Assembly (NCBI GenBank): GCA_039808325.1 | Contig: JBDHSU010000162.1 | Span: 1-7,726 of the forward strand | Direction of reading: 5' to 3' | Length of the DNA: 7,726 nucleotides | Source of the DNA: JAFKKS01 sp039808325 | GTDB lineage: Bacteria > Pseudomonadota > Alphaproteobacteria > Rhizobiales > Xanthobacteraceae | In this document: piece by piece, positions 1 through 5,670 of the stretch | Position numbering within the stretch: the first letter of the stretch is position 1 | How the letters are laid out: each line of letters starts with the position of its first letter | The notes under the pieces: generated by a model | The model's database searches: none | Seen by the model: the letters and a program-made list of their open reading frames with translations, nothing else | Told to the model about the DNA's origin: nothing | Translations under genes and position numbers: made by a program

Positions 1-86
1 ACGACGAAGGCGCCTCACCCTCCGCCATTGCCAAAGCCATCGGCTGCTCGCGCATGCAGGTCTATCGTGTGCTGGCGGTGAATTGA
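1..86 (+). CDS. Site-specific recombinase (resolvase/invertase family), C-terminal end only
   Basis: Reading from base 3, the sequence encodes 27 residues and a TGA stop at 84-86; the upstream part lies outside the window. The residues (DEGASPSAIAKAIGCSRMQV, then YRVLAVN) match the C-terminal helix-turn-helix of serine recombinases of the resolvase/invertase family: a short turn after an A-I-A-K-A-I-G helix, then the S-R-x-x-V-Y-R-V-L recognition helix. This domain binds the res or inversion half-sites, while the catalytic serine lies in the missing N-terminal part. The family assignment is good for so short a piece. Whether it is a transposon resolvase, a plasmid multimer resolvase or an invertase cannot be decided here. 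It converges on the leftward catabolic operon, with 176 bases between the two 3' ends. Confidence 0.8.
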   Translation, partial: DEGASPSAIAKAIGCSRMQVYRVLAVN

Positions 87-101
87 ATACGATTTCAATT
101 C
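80..101. repeat. Perfect 8-bp inverted repeat at the recombinase stop codon
   Basis: Arms GAATTGAA (80-87) and TTCAATTC (94-101) are exact reverse complements around the 6-base spacer TACGAT. The left arm includes the recombinase stop codon. The stem is AT-rich and followed by GGGG rather than a T run, so it is a weak candidate for an intrinsic terminator. It could instead be a recombinase or regulator binding site. Its first half, TTGAATAC (83-90), is the reverse complement of GTATTCAA, part of the 12-base word found in the two promoter gaps of the catabolic cluster. The arms are seen directly; any role is speculative. Confidence 0.5.
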
Positions 102-157
102 GGGGAGGGCCAAGTTAAGCGAGCATGTAACGTCCGCCATAGATTTTGGAAATAAAC

Positions 158-191
158 GATCCATGCCGGCTATGCCCACCCGACATGGATC
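158..191 (-). terminator. Inverted repeat downstream of the leftward operon, possible weak terminator
   Basis: GATCCATG (158-165) and CATGGATC (184-191) are perfect 8-base complementary arms separated by 18 bases. They lie about 70 bases beyond the last stop codon of the leftward operon. Read on the minus strand, the stem is followed by GTTTATTT, a modest T-rich run. The loop is long for an intrinsic terminator, though an internal GCC/GGC pairing could shorten it. The remaining bases of 87-262 contain no open frame with a ribosome site that I would call a gene. Confidence 0.3.
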
Positions 192-262
192 AAATTTAAC
201 CGTCAGATGGCCAAAATGATGGGTCGCTCACCTCAAGCCACGGGAAATATATCACCAAGGCA

Positions 263-1120
263 TCAAGCTTTAGCTCGCAACTCGGACGAAAGCGTAGCTA
301 GAACCCTGCTCGCTGCATCCTTGATCTCTCCGAATCCCTCGTTTTTGCGGAATGTCTTTACATCCATAAATCGCTTTTTGTTGATCTCAACCAGAATGCT
401 TTCGACGCCATTTTCCGGATCGCCATAACGTCGATTAATCTCTCCACCGCCATACGGGAAATTCACCGTGCAGCTGAAACCCTGATCGCGGAAGAGCTGT
501 GCGACGTGATCGAGGAAGTCGGGGGAGCTGGTCCGGTTGCCACGGGCATCGTTGCCGACGCAGAAGTCGGGGCGCTCCTGCCCCGGGTCGGGATGCGTCG
601 GGGCGCCGACTGCGGACATGCAGTGACAGCTGAGATGATAGACCTTGCCGAAGGCCGATTTGTTGCGATCGATGATCGCCTTAAGTTCGCGGTGATATGG
701 CCGATGGTAACGGTTTAGCCTGTCCTCCACTTCCTCATAGGTCAGCTTGCGCTCCTGGACCGGCTCGCCATAGCGCGACTTCGACTTGATGAGGCCAAGG
801 CCGCGCTTGGAAACGAACGGATCGAGCGGGACCGGCCATGGCAGCTCGACCAGTTCGGGATCGATGTCGAGCTCATGCCGGTTGGCGTCGATATACATAT
901 GCGGGAACAGCGCATAGAGCAGCGTCCCGCCATAGCGAGGCGCGTCGGCCCAGATCTCGTCGACATACATCGATGCGTTGTCGTGTATGGCGTTGAAGGA
1001 CACGTTGGTACGCATATCGGTGGGATACTCGCGGCCGCTGCGCGAGACGTCGACGACCAACGGGACCGGCGGAACCTCGGGCTCATACCGATAAAAGATG
1101 CCCGGTTCGGCAAACATCAT
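263..1120 (-). CDS. N-formylglutamate amidohydrolase family protein, divergent
   Basis: A 285-residue cytoplasmic protein of the N-formylglutamate amidohydrolase (HutG-like) family, zinc-type hydrolases that remove N-formyl or related amide groups. Signatures in order: SRSGREYP at 26-33; a D-x-N-R motif at 78-81; the RPYHREL helix at 140-146; SCHCM at 164-168; DFCVGN at 185-190; NFPYGGGEINRRYG at 220-233; and the VEINKKRFMD terminal motif at 244-253. Length fits the family. The start chosen is ATG 1118-1120, because AAGGAG sits 7 bases upstream and the preceding hydrolase stops one base away; a longer reading from 1201 would overlap that gene. A second ATG follows immediately. Family consensus is P-H-S/A-G and D-C-H-S-M, so the first motif's His is Arg27 here and D/S of the second are Ser/Cys. 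Formylglutamate itself is therefore an uncertain substrate. It is the last gene of the leftward operon; no histidine-degradation genes are present. Confidence 0.85.
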   Translation of the reverse strand: MMFAEPGIFYRYEPEVPPVPLVVDVSRSGREYPTDMRTNVSFNAIHDNASMYVDEIWADAPRYGGTLLYALFPHMYIDANRHELDIDPELVELPWPVPLDPFVSKRGLGLIKSKSRYGEPVQERKLTYEEVEDRLNRYHRPYHRELKAIIDRNKSAFGKVYHLSCHCMSAVGAPTHPDPGQERPDFCVGNDARGNRTSSPDFLDHVAQLFRDQGFSCTVNFPYGGGEINRRYGDPENGVESILVEINKKRFMDVKTFRKNEGFGEIKDAASRVLATLSSELRAKA

Positions 1121-1121
1121 C

Positions 1122-1964
1122 TTAATTCTCCTTGGTTGAAACGGGTTCTGTCCGCGCGACGAGCTCGTCGATCGCAGTGAGGAAGGTCGGAGCGTGCTCA
1201 ACGGCCACGCTGTGCGCGCAGCGGTTCAGGACGATGACTTTCGAATCGCGGATCTTGCGCGCCAGCGGCAGCGAGGTGTCTTCGGGAGCAAACGAGGCGT
1301 CCTGGAATCCGTGCATGAGGACGACCGGGCAGGCTATCGCGGACAACTCAGCGTCTTCGAGTGCCGCGACCTTCAGGTAGTGAGCTGGGTCTTCGGAGAA
1401 CATGCTCTCGAAATATTCGCGATACCCGGAGGCCGTCAGGACGGCGAGGCGGCTGTCGACCTCATCCTCGGTTGCGAAGGACTTATCGTAGAAGGTTCGC
1501 TCGACGGCAGCCCTGACCGCATCCCGACCCTCCGGGTAGCGCCACCGGGGGCCGGCCCTTCCCTCGGCCTTCGGCATTCCAGTCGTGCCGGTGGTTATGA
1601 CGGCGCGGGCCGAGGGCAAACCTGCGGCAGCCTTGAGCACGATCGAACCGGACAGTGAATGTCCGACGAGAACGACGGGTTCGCCGGCAAACCTATCGAC
1701 GAGCATGCGCGCCTGACGGACCCACATGTCCATGTCGTAATAGGGCTTCTGCGGTTTGTAGCCGGAGCGGCCGAAGCCGATGAGATCAGCCGCAAGCACG
1801 TGATATTTGCCCGCCAGCGGGCCGATCACCCGTTTGAAGTTCGAGTATATGCCGACGCCCGCGCCGGAGCCGTGCAGAAGAACGATCGGAACACCGCTTC
1901 CGCCCTCCCAGCAATGAATGGATGTTCCCTCGAACGGCAGCTCGAATTCACGCAGCGCAGCCAT
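1122..1964 (-). CDS. Alpha/beta-fold hydrolase, meta-cleavage-product-hydrolase-like
   Basis: A 280-residue cytoplasmic serine hydrolase. An HGSGAG oxyanion motif at 31-36 follows strand IVLL, then DLIGFGRSG at 60-68, the nucleophile elbow GHSLSG at 101-106 with Ser103, Asp222 in HGFQDASF, and His251 in CAHSVAVEH, giving a complete catalytic triad. A helical cap lies at roughly 130-200. The HGSGxG and DxxGFGxS pattern resembles C-C bond hydrolases of aromatic meta-cleavage pathways (MhpC/BphD type). The same fold also includes esterases, haloperoxidase-like enzymes and the N-formylmaleamate deformylase of nicotinate degradation, so the reaction is open. The ATG is preceded by AAGGAG 10 bases upstream. 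It lies 36 bases after the amidohydrolase gene and one base before the formylglutamate-hydrolase-like gene, so it is surely co-transcribed and probably acts on a neighbour's product. Confidence 0.85.
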   Translation of the reverse strand: MAALREFELPFEGTSIHCWEGGSGVPIVLLHGSGAGVGIYSNFKRVIGPLAGKYHVLAADLIGFGRSGYKPQKPYYDMDMWVRQARMLVDRFAGEPVVLVGHSLSGSIVLKAAAGLPSARAVITTGTTGMPKAEGRAGPRWRYPEGRDAVRAAVERTFYDKSFATEDEVDSRLAVLTASGYREYFESMFSEDPAHYLKVAALEDAELSAIACPVVLMHGFQDASFAPEDTSLPLARKIRDSKVIVLNRCAHSVAVEHAPTFLTAIDELVARTEPVSTKEN

Positions 1965-2000
1965 CGGCCAGCTTCTCCTTGTTCCAGGGTGGGTGAGCGA

Positions 2001-3296
2001 TTAGGCGCGGGGCGGTTCGATCTTTAGGGGAAGGTACCCTTCCGTGGTGCGATCGACGATCTCGCCATCCTTCATGACGAGCTTCAGGTGCTCGGTCTTG
2101 TAGAGGGTGGAGATGTCGGCGATCGGATCCCGATCCCAGATGATGATATCCGCCAGCATGCCGTCCTGGATCGCTCCGGTGCGCCCCTCGAGGCCGATCG
2201 TCATCGCGTTCAGGCTGGTCGCGGACCTGATCGCTTCCATCGGCGACATACCGATCTCTTTGACGAAGATTTCGAGCTCCATACCGTGCCAGCGACCATG
2301 TCCGTAGGCAGCGAGATTGCCGCTGTCGGTGCCGGCGAGGATGCGGATACCGCGTTCCCGCGCCTTCTGAATGGCGCGATAATTGACATCGAGCTGACGC
2401 TTGAGGCGATCGCGCATCTTCTCGGGGAAGCCAAGTTGGGCTCCGTGGACGACGGCGATGTGTGGCGAGGTAAAAGCCGGCACGATCGGCATGCCACCCG
2501 CGGCAACCGCGTCGAGATCCTCGTCGGTCGCCCAATCGCAATGGAAGATCCAATCCACTCCCGCCTTTGCGGAATCGCGCGTAGAACCGGAACCGCGAGC
2601 ATGAATGCAGACCTTGAGGTTGCGCCGATGCGCTTCCTCGACGACGGCACGAAGTTCAGCCTGCGAAACGGTCTGGATGTCGCCCCAATAGGAATCGGCC
2701 ACCTTGATCATGTCGACGGCGAACCTGCTTTGCCGACGAACCTCGGTGACGAACTGGTCGATCGTGTTGCACACTACGCCAGCCGAGGCGGTCGGCCCGG
2801 TGTCCCCGCCCAGTTCCGGCGTCCATGCGAGCGTCTGATCGAATATCCCCCCGTACGGCGTGAGCCCACGACCGGCCACGAACATACGAGGACCTTTGAG
2901 GAGGCCTCCATTGATTGAATCGCGCACCGCCACGTCGGCGAACCATTTGCCGCCGGGGACCGAGATACCGGTTACGCCGGCGTGCAGGATCTGAGTTGCG
3001 TTGCGGCCTGCCCACAGCGCGCAAAATTCGGCGCTGGAGGGGAACTTGACCCCGGGCAGTGCGCCCTGATGCAGCGACATATGGCAATGAGAATCGATCA
3101 GACCCGGCATCACATACTGCCCGTTTGCATCGACCACTTTGGCGGAAGCCCATTCCTGCTTCTCACCATCGCTGAGCGGTCCAACCTTGGAGATGACGTT
3201 TCCAAACACGTAGACGCCTGGATTTGGTCTCGCTTCCGAGGCGATGCCGTCGATGAGTGTGCCGCCGGTGATTGCGATGCGCTGCTGTGTAGTCAT
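2001..3296 (-). CDS. Metal-dependent amidohydrolase (prolidase/imidazolonepropionase-like)
   Basis: A 431-residue amidohydrolase-superfamily enzyme. The N-terminal beta-sandwich (about 1-62) leads into VMPGLIDSHCHM at 62-73 with metal ligands His70 and His72. Further expected ligands are Lys198 in DMIKVADS (the usual carboxylated lysine of binuclear members), His232 in IHARGS, His252 in FHCDW, and Asp324 in AGTDSG. The C-terminus returns to the sandwich with the usual LADIIIWDRDP segment at 381-391. The Lys-containing pattern resembles the Xaa-Pro dipeptidase-like/N-acyl-amino-acid carboxypeptidase branch more than hydantoinases. No signal peptide is visible, so it is likely cytoplasmic. Length is normal and all metal residues are present. 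The start at 3296 has AGAGG about 8 bases upstream. It follows the regulator gene after an 84-base gap containing a repeated operator-like word, so it may have its own promoter. The substrate is probably an amide or cyclic amide, but this is inferred. Confidence 0.88.
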   Translation of the reverse strand: MTTQQRIAITGGTLIDGIASEARPNPGVYVFGNVISKVGPLSDGEKQEWASAKVVDANGQYVMPGLIDSHCHMSLHQGALPGVKFPSSAEFCALWAGRNATQILHAGVTGISVPGGKWFADVAVRDSINGGLLKGPRMFVAGRGLTPYGGIFDQTLAWTPELGGDTGPTASAGVVCNTIDQFVTEVRRQSRFAVDMIKVADSYWGDIQTVSQAELRAVVEEAHRRNLKVCIHARGSGSTRDSAKAGVDWIFHCDWATDEDLDAVAAGGMPIVPAFTSPHIAVVHGAQLGFPEKMRDRLKRQLDVNYRAIQKARERGIRILAGTDSGNLAAYGHGRWHGMELEIFVKEIGMSPMEAIRSATSLNAMTIGLEGRTGAIQDGMLADIIIWDRDPIADISTLYKTEHLKLVMKDGEIVDRTTEGYLPLKIEPPRA

Positions 3297-3324
3297 CCCA
3301 GTTACCTCTTTAGCGTGTATAGTC

Positions 3325-3336
3325 GAATGTATTCAA
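3325..3336. promoter_or_regulatory. Candidate GntR/FCD operator before the amidohydrolase gene
   Basis: GAATGTATTCAA is identical to a word in the divergent promoter at 5634-5645. Its core GAAT-GT-ATTC is an inverted repeat with a 2-base centre, a symmetry and size usual for GntR-family half-sites. It lies in the 84-base gap between the regulator and amidohydrolase genes. On the minus strand it falls between a possible -35 TTGGCA (3341-3346) and -10 TATACA (3316-3321). Their 19-base spacing and closeness to the ribosome site make this promoter uncertain. Binding by the neighbouring regulator is inferred. Confidence 0.5.
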
Positions 3337-3380
3337 AGCTTGCCAAGACTCCGGCGTTACCGGGGGCTTTAGCGCCGCCG

Positions 3381-4079
3381 TTAAGCCCGGTCGCGCAACT
3401 TGGCTAGAAGTCGCGTCATGGTGTGGTGGACATGCTCGCGGCTGAGTCGGCCGACCTCGGCCGCATCTTGGCGAACATATGCATCAAAGATGCGCAGATG
3501 GTCCTCGGCTGCCGTTTCGGGATCGGGCGCGATGCTACCGCCTATCCGAACATAGAGCGTCACGAGATCCCGCTGTTGGCTCAACATGCGCAATAGGTGC
3601 GGACGATTGCATGGCGCGAACAGCCTGTCGTGAAATGCACGATTGGCAATACCCCACGCCCAGCTGTCATAATGTCCCTTGGACTGGATGGCGACCATCT
3701 CGTCCATTGCTTTGCGCACGCTATCCACGTCGGCCTGGGTCCGCTTCTGCGTAGCCAGAAACCCGGCACGTTCCTCTAGCAGCATGCGGACATCGAAAAC
3801 ATCCTCGGCCTCATCCGCATTGAGTGAAGCGACGACATACCCCCGACGTGGACGTTGAACGACGAGACCCTCGCCTTCGAGCCGCTTAAGAGCTTCCCTG
3901 ATCGGCACGCGGCTTGAGCCCAGGCTCGCCGCGATCTCTTCTTGTATCAGCGTGTCGCCGGGCGACAGACGTCCCTCAAGCAGGGCGTTCTTCAAGACGG
4001 TATAAGCATGTTCCGGCACGCTGACCGGACCATCGTGCTTCTCCAGAATATTGCCCAGTGAGGTCACGCTGTATCCCAT
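3381..4079 (-). CDS. GntR-family transcriptional regulator, FCD (FadR) subfamily
   Basis: A 232-residue regulator. Residues about 22-86 form the GntR winged helix: GRLSPGDTLIQEEIAASLG, the recognition helix SSRVPIREALKRLEGEGLV, and the wing PRRGYVV. Residues about 92-225 are the all-helical FCD ligand domain. Its likely metal/ligand residues are spaced as expected: Asn146, His150 (NRAFH), His194 (EDHLRIF) and His216 (REHVHH). The domain usually senses a small carboxylic acid, sometimes through the bound metal; Asn146 replaces the Asp more common there. The gene starts 9 bases after the ATPase stop codon. AAAGAG directly abuts the ATG, an unusually short ribosome-site spacing, so a GTG four codons downstream is a possible alternative start. 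Its position among transport and hydrolase genes makes it the likely local repressor, acting at the two shared GAATGTATTCAA words. Confidence 0.9.
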   Translation of the reverse strand: MGYSVTSLGNILEKHDGPVSVPEHAYTVLKNALLEGRLSPGDTLIQEEIAASLGSSRVPIREALKRLEGEGLVVQRPRRGYVVASLNADEAEDVFDVRMLLEERAGFLATQKRTQADVDSVRKAMDEMVAIQSKGHYDSWAWGIANRAFHDRLFAPCNRPHLLRMLSQQRDLVTLYVRIGGSIAPDPETAAEDHLRIFDAYVRQDAAEVGRLSREHVHHTMTRLLAKLRDRA

Positions 4080-4088
4080 CTCTTTCGA

Positions 4089-4901
4089 TCAGTTTCTTGC
4101 CGCCGCCTTCGCGACCGGACCGGGAAGCAGGTTTGCCGTTTCTCGCAGCGTCCGTCGCAAAAAGCTCTGAGTCCGCTCGTGCTTCGGATTCTGGAAAATC
4201 TCGCTCGGGGGCCCCTGCTCCAAAATCTGGCCCTGGTCGATATACACCACTCGGTCAGCAACCTCGCGGGCAAACGCCATTTCGTGGGTGACGATGATCA
4301 TCGTCATGCCGTCGGTCGCTAACTGGCGCATCGTATCCAGTACTTCGCCCACCAGTTCGGGATCCAACGCCGACGTAGGCTCGTCGAACAGCATCAACTG
4401 CGGCTCCATGGCAAGAGAGCGCGCGATTGCAACGCGCTGCTGCTGCCCGCCGGAAAGATGGGCGGGGTAGGCGTCCCGCTTTTCGGCCAGGCCTACGCGT
4501 TCCAGGAGGCTCATGCCGAGTTTCTCGGCCTGCGCGCGCGGTATTTTCCGTGACACGATTGGGCCGAGCGTCACGTTCTCCAGCGCCGTCTTGTGCGGGA
4601 ACAGATTGAAGCGCTGAAAGACCATTCCGATCTGTGCGCGACGCTCCTGCAGCCTGCGATCGCCGAGCGGGCGGAAAGCACCCCGAACTTCCTCGCCCAT
4701 CGGCTCACCGTCGACATAGATCGAGCCGGAGTTCGGCACCTCCAGAAGATTTATACAGCGCAGCAGGGTGGTCTTGCCAGAGCCACTAGCGCCGATGATG
4801 ACCACCACTTCGCGCTCGCCGACGTCGAGATCGACGTCATGCAGGACGGTGTGGGCGCCAAAAGACTTCCGCAAGGCTTTGATCTGAACCTTTGGAGACA
4901 C
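4089..4901 (-). CDS. Amino-acid-type ABC transporter ATP-binding protein
   Basis: A 270-residue ATPase of the polar amino acid uptake (GlnQ/HisP) class that powers import from the cytoplasmic face of the inner membrane. Walker A is GASGSGKT at 37-44, the Q-loop Gln96 lies in VFQRFNLFPH, the signature LSGGQ is at 149-153, Walker B LMLFDEP at 169-175 has Asp173/Glu174, the D-loop SALD is at 177-180 and the switch His206 is in VTHEM. All catalytic elements are intact. It runs about 20-25 residues past the typical family length, ending in an Ala/Arg/Pro-rich tail (254-270). The start is GTG at 4899-4901, one base after the permease stop, with AGAGG about 8 bases upstream; translational coupling is likely. 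It pairs with the permease at 4903-5568 and the binding protein at 5671-6477. Confidence 0.93.
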   Translation of the reverse strand: MSPKVQIKALRKSFGAHTVLHDVDLDVGEREVVVIIGASGSGKTTLLRCINLLEVPNSGSIYVDGEPMGEEVRGAFRPLGDRRLQERRAQIGMVFQRFNLFPHKTALENVTLGPIVSRKIPRAQAEKLGMSLLERVGLAEKRDAYPAHLSGGQQQRVAIARSLAMEPQLMLFDEPTSALDPELVGEVLDTMRQLATDGMTMIIVTHEMAFAREVADRVVYIDQGQILEQGPPSEIFQNPKHERTQSFLRRTLRETANLLPGPVAKAAARN

Positions 4902-4902
4902 G

Positions 4903-5568
4903 CTAATCCCTCTTCGCCAGTGCGACTTCGATACGATCGGCCAAAAACGCTAGGGCAGTGCAAATTATGTAATATTCGATGCCAAGGAATGTATAAAGCT
5001 CGATTGGGCGGAACGTCGTTGTAGCCAGAAGCTGGGCAATATAGGTCAGATCCTGGACCCCGAGGATCGATACAAGCGATGAGTATTTAACAAGCGAGAC
5101 AACCTCGTTCACAAGCGGCGCAATCATCTTTCGCAATGCTTGCGGAAGGATGATCCTACGCATTGTTTCGAACCTTGAAAGTCCAATCGTCGCCGCCGCT
5201 TCGGACTGCCCCCGATCCACGCCCTGAATGCCGCCGCGGATGATCTCGGCGGTGTAGGCACCTGCTCCGAATCCCAGCGCGATCGTGCAGGATGTGATGG
5301 AATTCAGGTCCAGGCCGAGAAACAGCGGCAGGCAATAGTAAACCCATATCAATTGAACAAGCGCGGGCGTGTTCCTGAATACGCTCACATATGCGGCGGC
5401 AATTTTCTGCAGAACGAGATTTCTAGAAACCCGCATAACCCCAAAAATCGTGCCGATAACAAGCCCCATCGCCAGCGCGACGAGGGTGACGGTCAGCGTC
5501 ACCCACAGTCCCGACAGCAGGATCGGCATGTTCTGAAACACGACGTTCCAATCGAACCGATAGCCCAT
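4903..5568 (-). CDS. Amino-acid-type ABC transporter permease (HisM/GlnP class)
   Basis: A 221-residue inner-membrane permease. Hydrophobic segments are visible at about 17-45, 55-80, 92-110, 150-172 and 193-211, compatible with the five-helix fold of this family. The cytoplasmic coupling motif is clear: RGGIQGVDRGQSEAAATIGL (111-130), followed by ILPQALR at 140-146. The FRNTPALVQLIW stretch at 64-75 is also typical. The start used is ATG 5566-5568, giving MGYRFDWNVV with GGAG about 8 bases upstream. The frame stays open further upstream to 5757, but that extension is polar, runs through the promoter and into the divergent gene, and is unlikely. Only one permease gene is visible, so the channel is probably a homodimer as in GlnP-type systems, unless a partner is encoded elsewhere. 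It is the first gene of the leftward operon. Confidence 0.92.
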   Translation of the reverse strand: MGYRFDWNVVFQNMPILLSGLWVTLTVTLVALAMGLVIGTIFGVMRVSRNLVLQKIAAAYVSVFRNTPALVQLIWVYYCLPLFLGLDLNSITSCTIALGFGAGAYTAEIIRGGIQGVDRGQSEAAATIGLSRFETMRRIILPQALRKMIAPLVNEVVSLVKYSSLVSILGVQDLTYIAQLLATTTFRPIELYTFLGIEYYIICTALAFLADRIEVALAKRD

Positions 5569-5599
5569 TCCCTTCTCCGTGCGCCGTCGCTGAGACAAC

Positions 5600-5628
5600 G
5601 GTATAGCCACTTGACTTGCGACATTCAA
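5600..5628 (-). promoter_or_regulatory. Predicted sigma-70-type promoter of the leftward transport/catabolic operon
   Basis: On the minus strand, -35 TTGAAT (plus-strand ATTCAA 5623-5628) and -10 TATACC (plus-strand GGTATA 5600-5605) are separated by exactly 17 bases. The predicted start of transcription would be near 5593, giving a leader of about 25 bases before the permease ATG, which includes its ribosome site. Called from consensus match and position only. Confidence 0.45.
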
Positions 5629-5644
5629 CTGAAGAATGTATTCA
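5616..5644 (+). promoter_or_regulatory. Predicted promoter of the binding-protein gene
   Basis: On the plus strand, TTGCGA (5616-5621) and TATTCA (5639-5644) are 17 bases apart and about 26 bases upstream of the binding-protein ATG. The -10 match is weak. TTGACT at 5611-5616 is a better -35 but has no good -10 at standard spacing. The proposed -10 lies inside the operator-like word, which would fit repression by the FCD regulator. Confidence 0.35.
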
Positions 5645-5645
5645 A
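5621..5645. promoter_or_regulatory. Candidate GntR/FCD operator in the divergent promoter
   Basis: The word GAATGTATTCAA (5634-5645), with core inverted repeat GAAT-GT-ATTC, is identical to 3325-3336. A further half-site, ACATTCAA (5621-5628), lies just to its left: ACATTC and GAATGT (5634-5639) are reverse complements seven bases apart, and ATTCAA recurs as a direct repeat at 5623 and 5640. The cluster overlaps the presumed -10 of the rightward promoter and the -35 of the leftward one, so a bound regulator could control both arms. Binding is inferred from repetition and placement. Confidence 0.55.
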
Positions 5646-5670
5646 TCGTTAGGTCCAGAGGGAGAGCGCT

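Noticed and set aside
102..118. GGGG...TAAG stretch beside the recombinase gene, reminiscent of a Tn3-family terminal repeat
   Set aside because: Tn3-family ends are about 38 bases from GGGG to TAAG; here the span is only 17, and no matching inverted copy was seen in the window.
207..428. Small plus-strand frame at the 3' end of the leftward operon
   Set aside because: It lies mostly antisense to the conserved C-terminus of the formylglutamate-hydrolase-like gene, with no convincing ribosome site.
1121..1201. 27-residue N-terminal extension of the formylglutamate-hydrolase-like protein
   Set aside because: It overlaps the end of the alpha/beta hydrolase gene in another frame, is low-complexity Ser/Arg-rich, and a strong AAGGAG directs the start at 1120.
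2088..2918. Long open frame on the plus strand opposite the amidohydrolase gene
   Set aside because: It is antisense to a gene with complete metal-binding motifs, and its product shows no recognisable domain; such frames are common opposite GC-rich genes.
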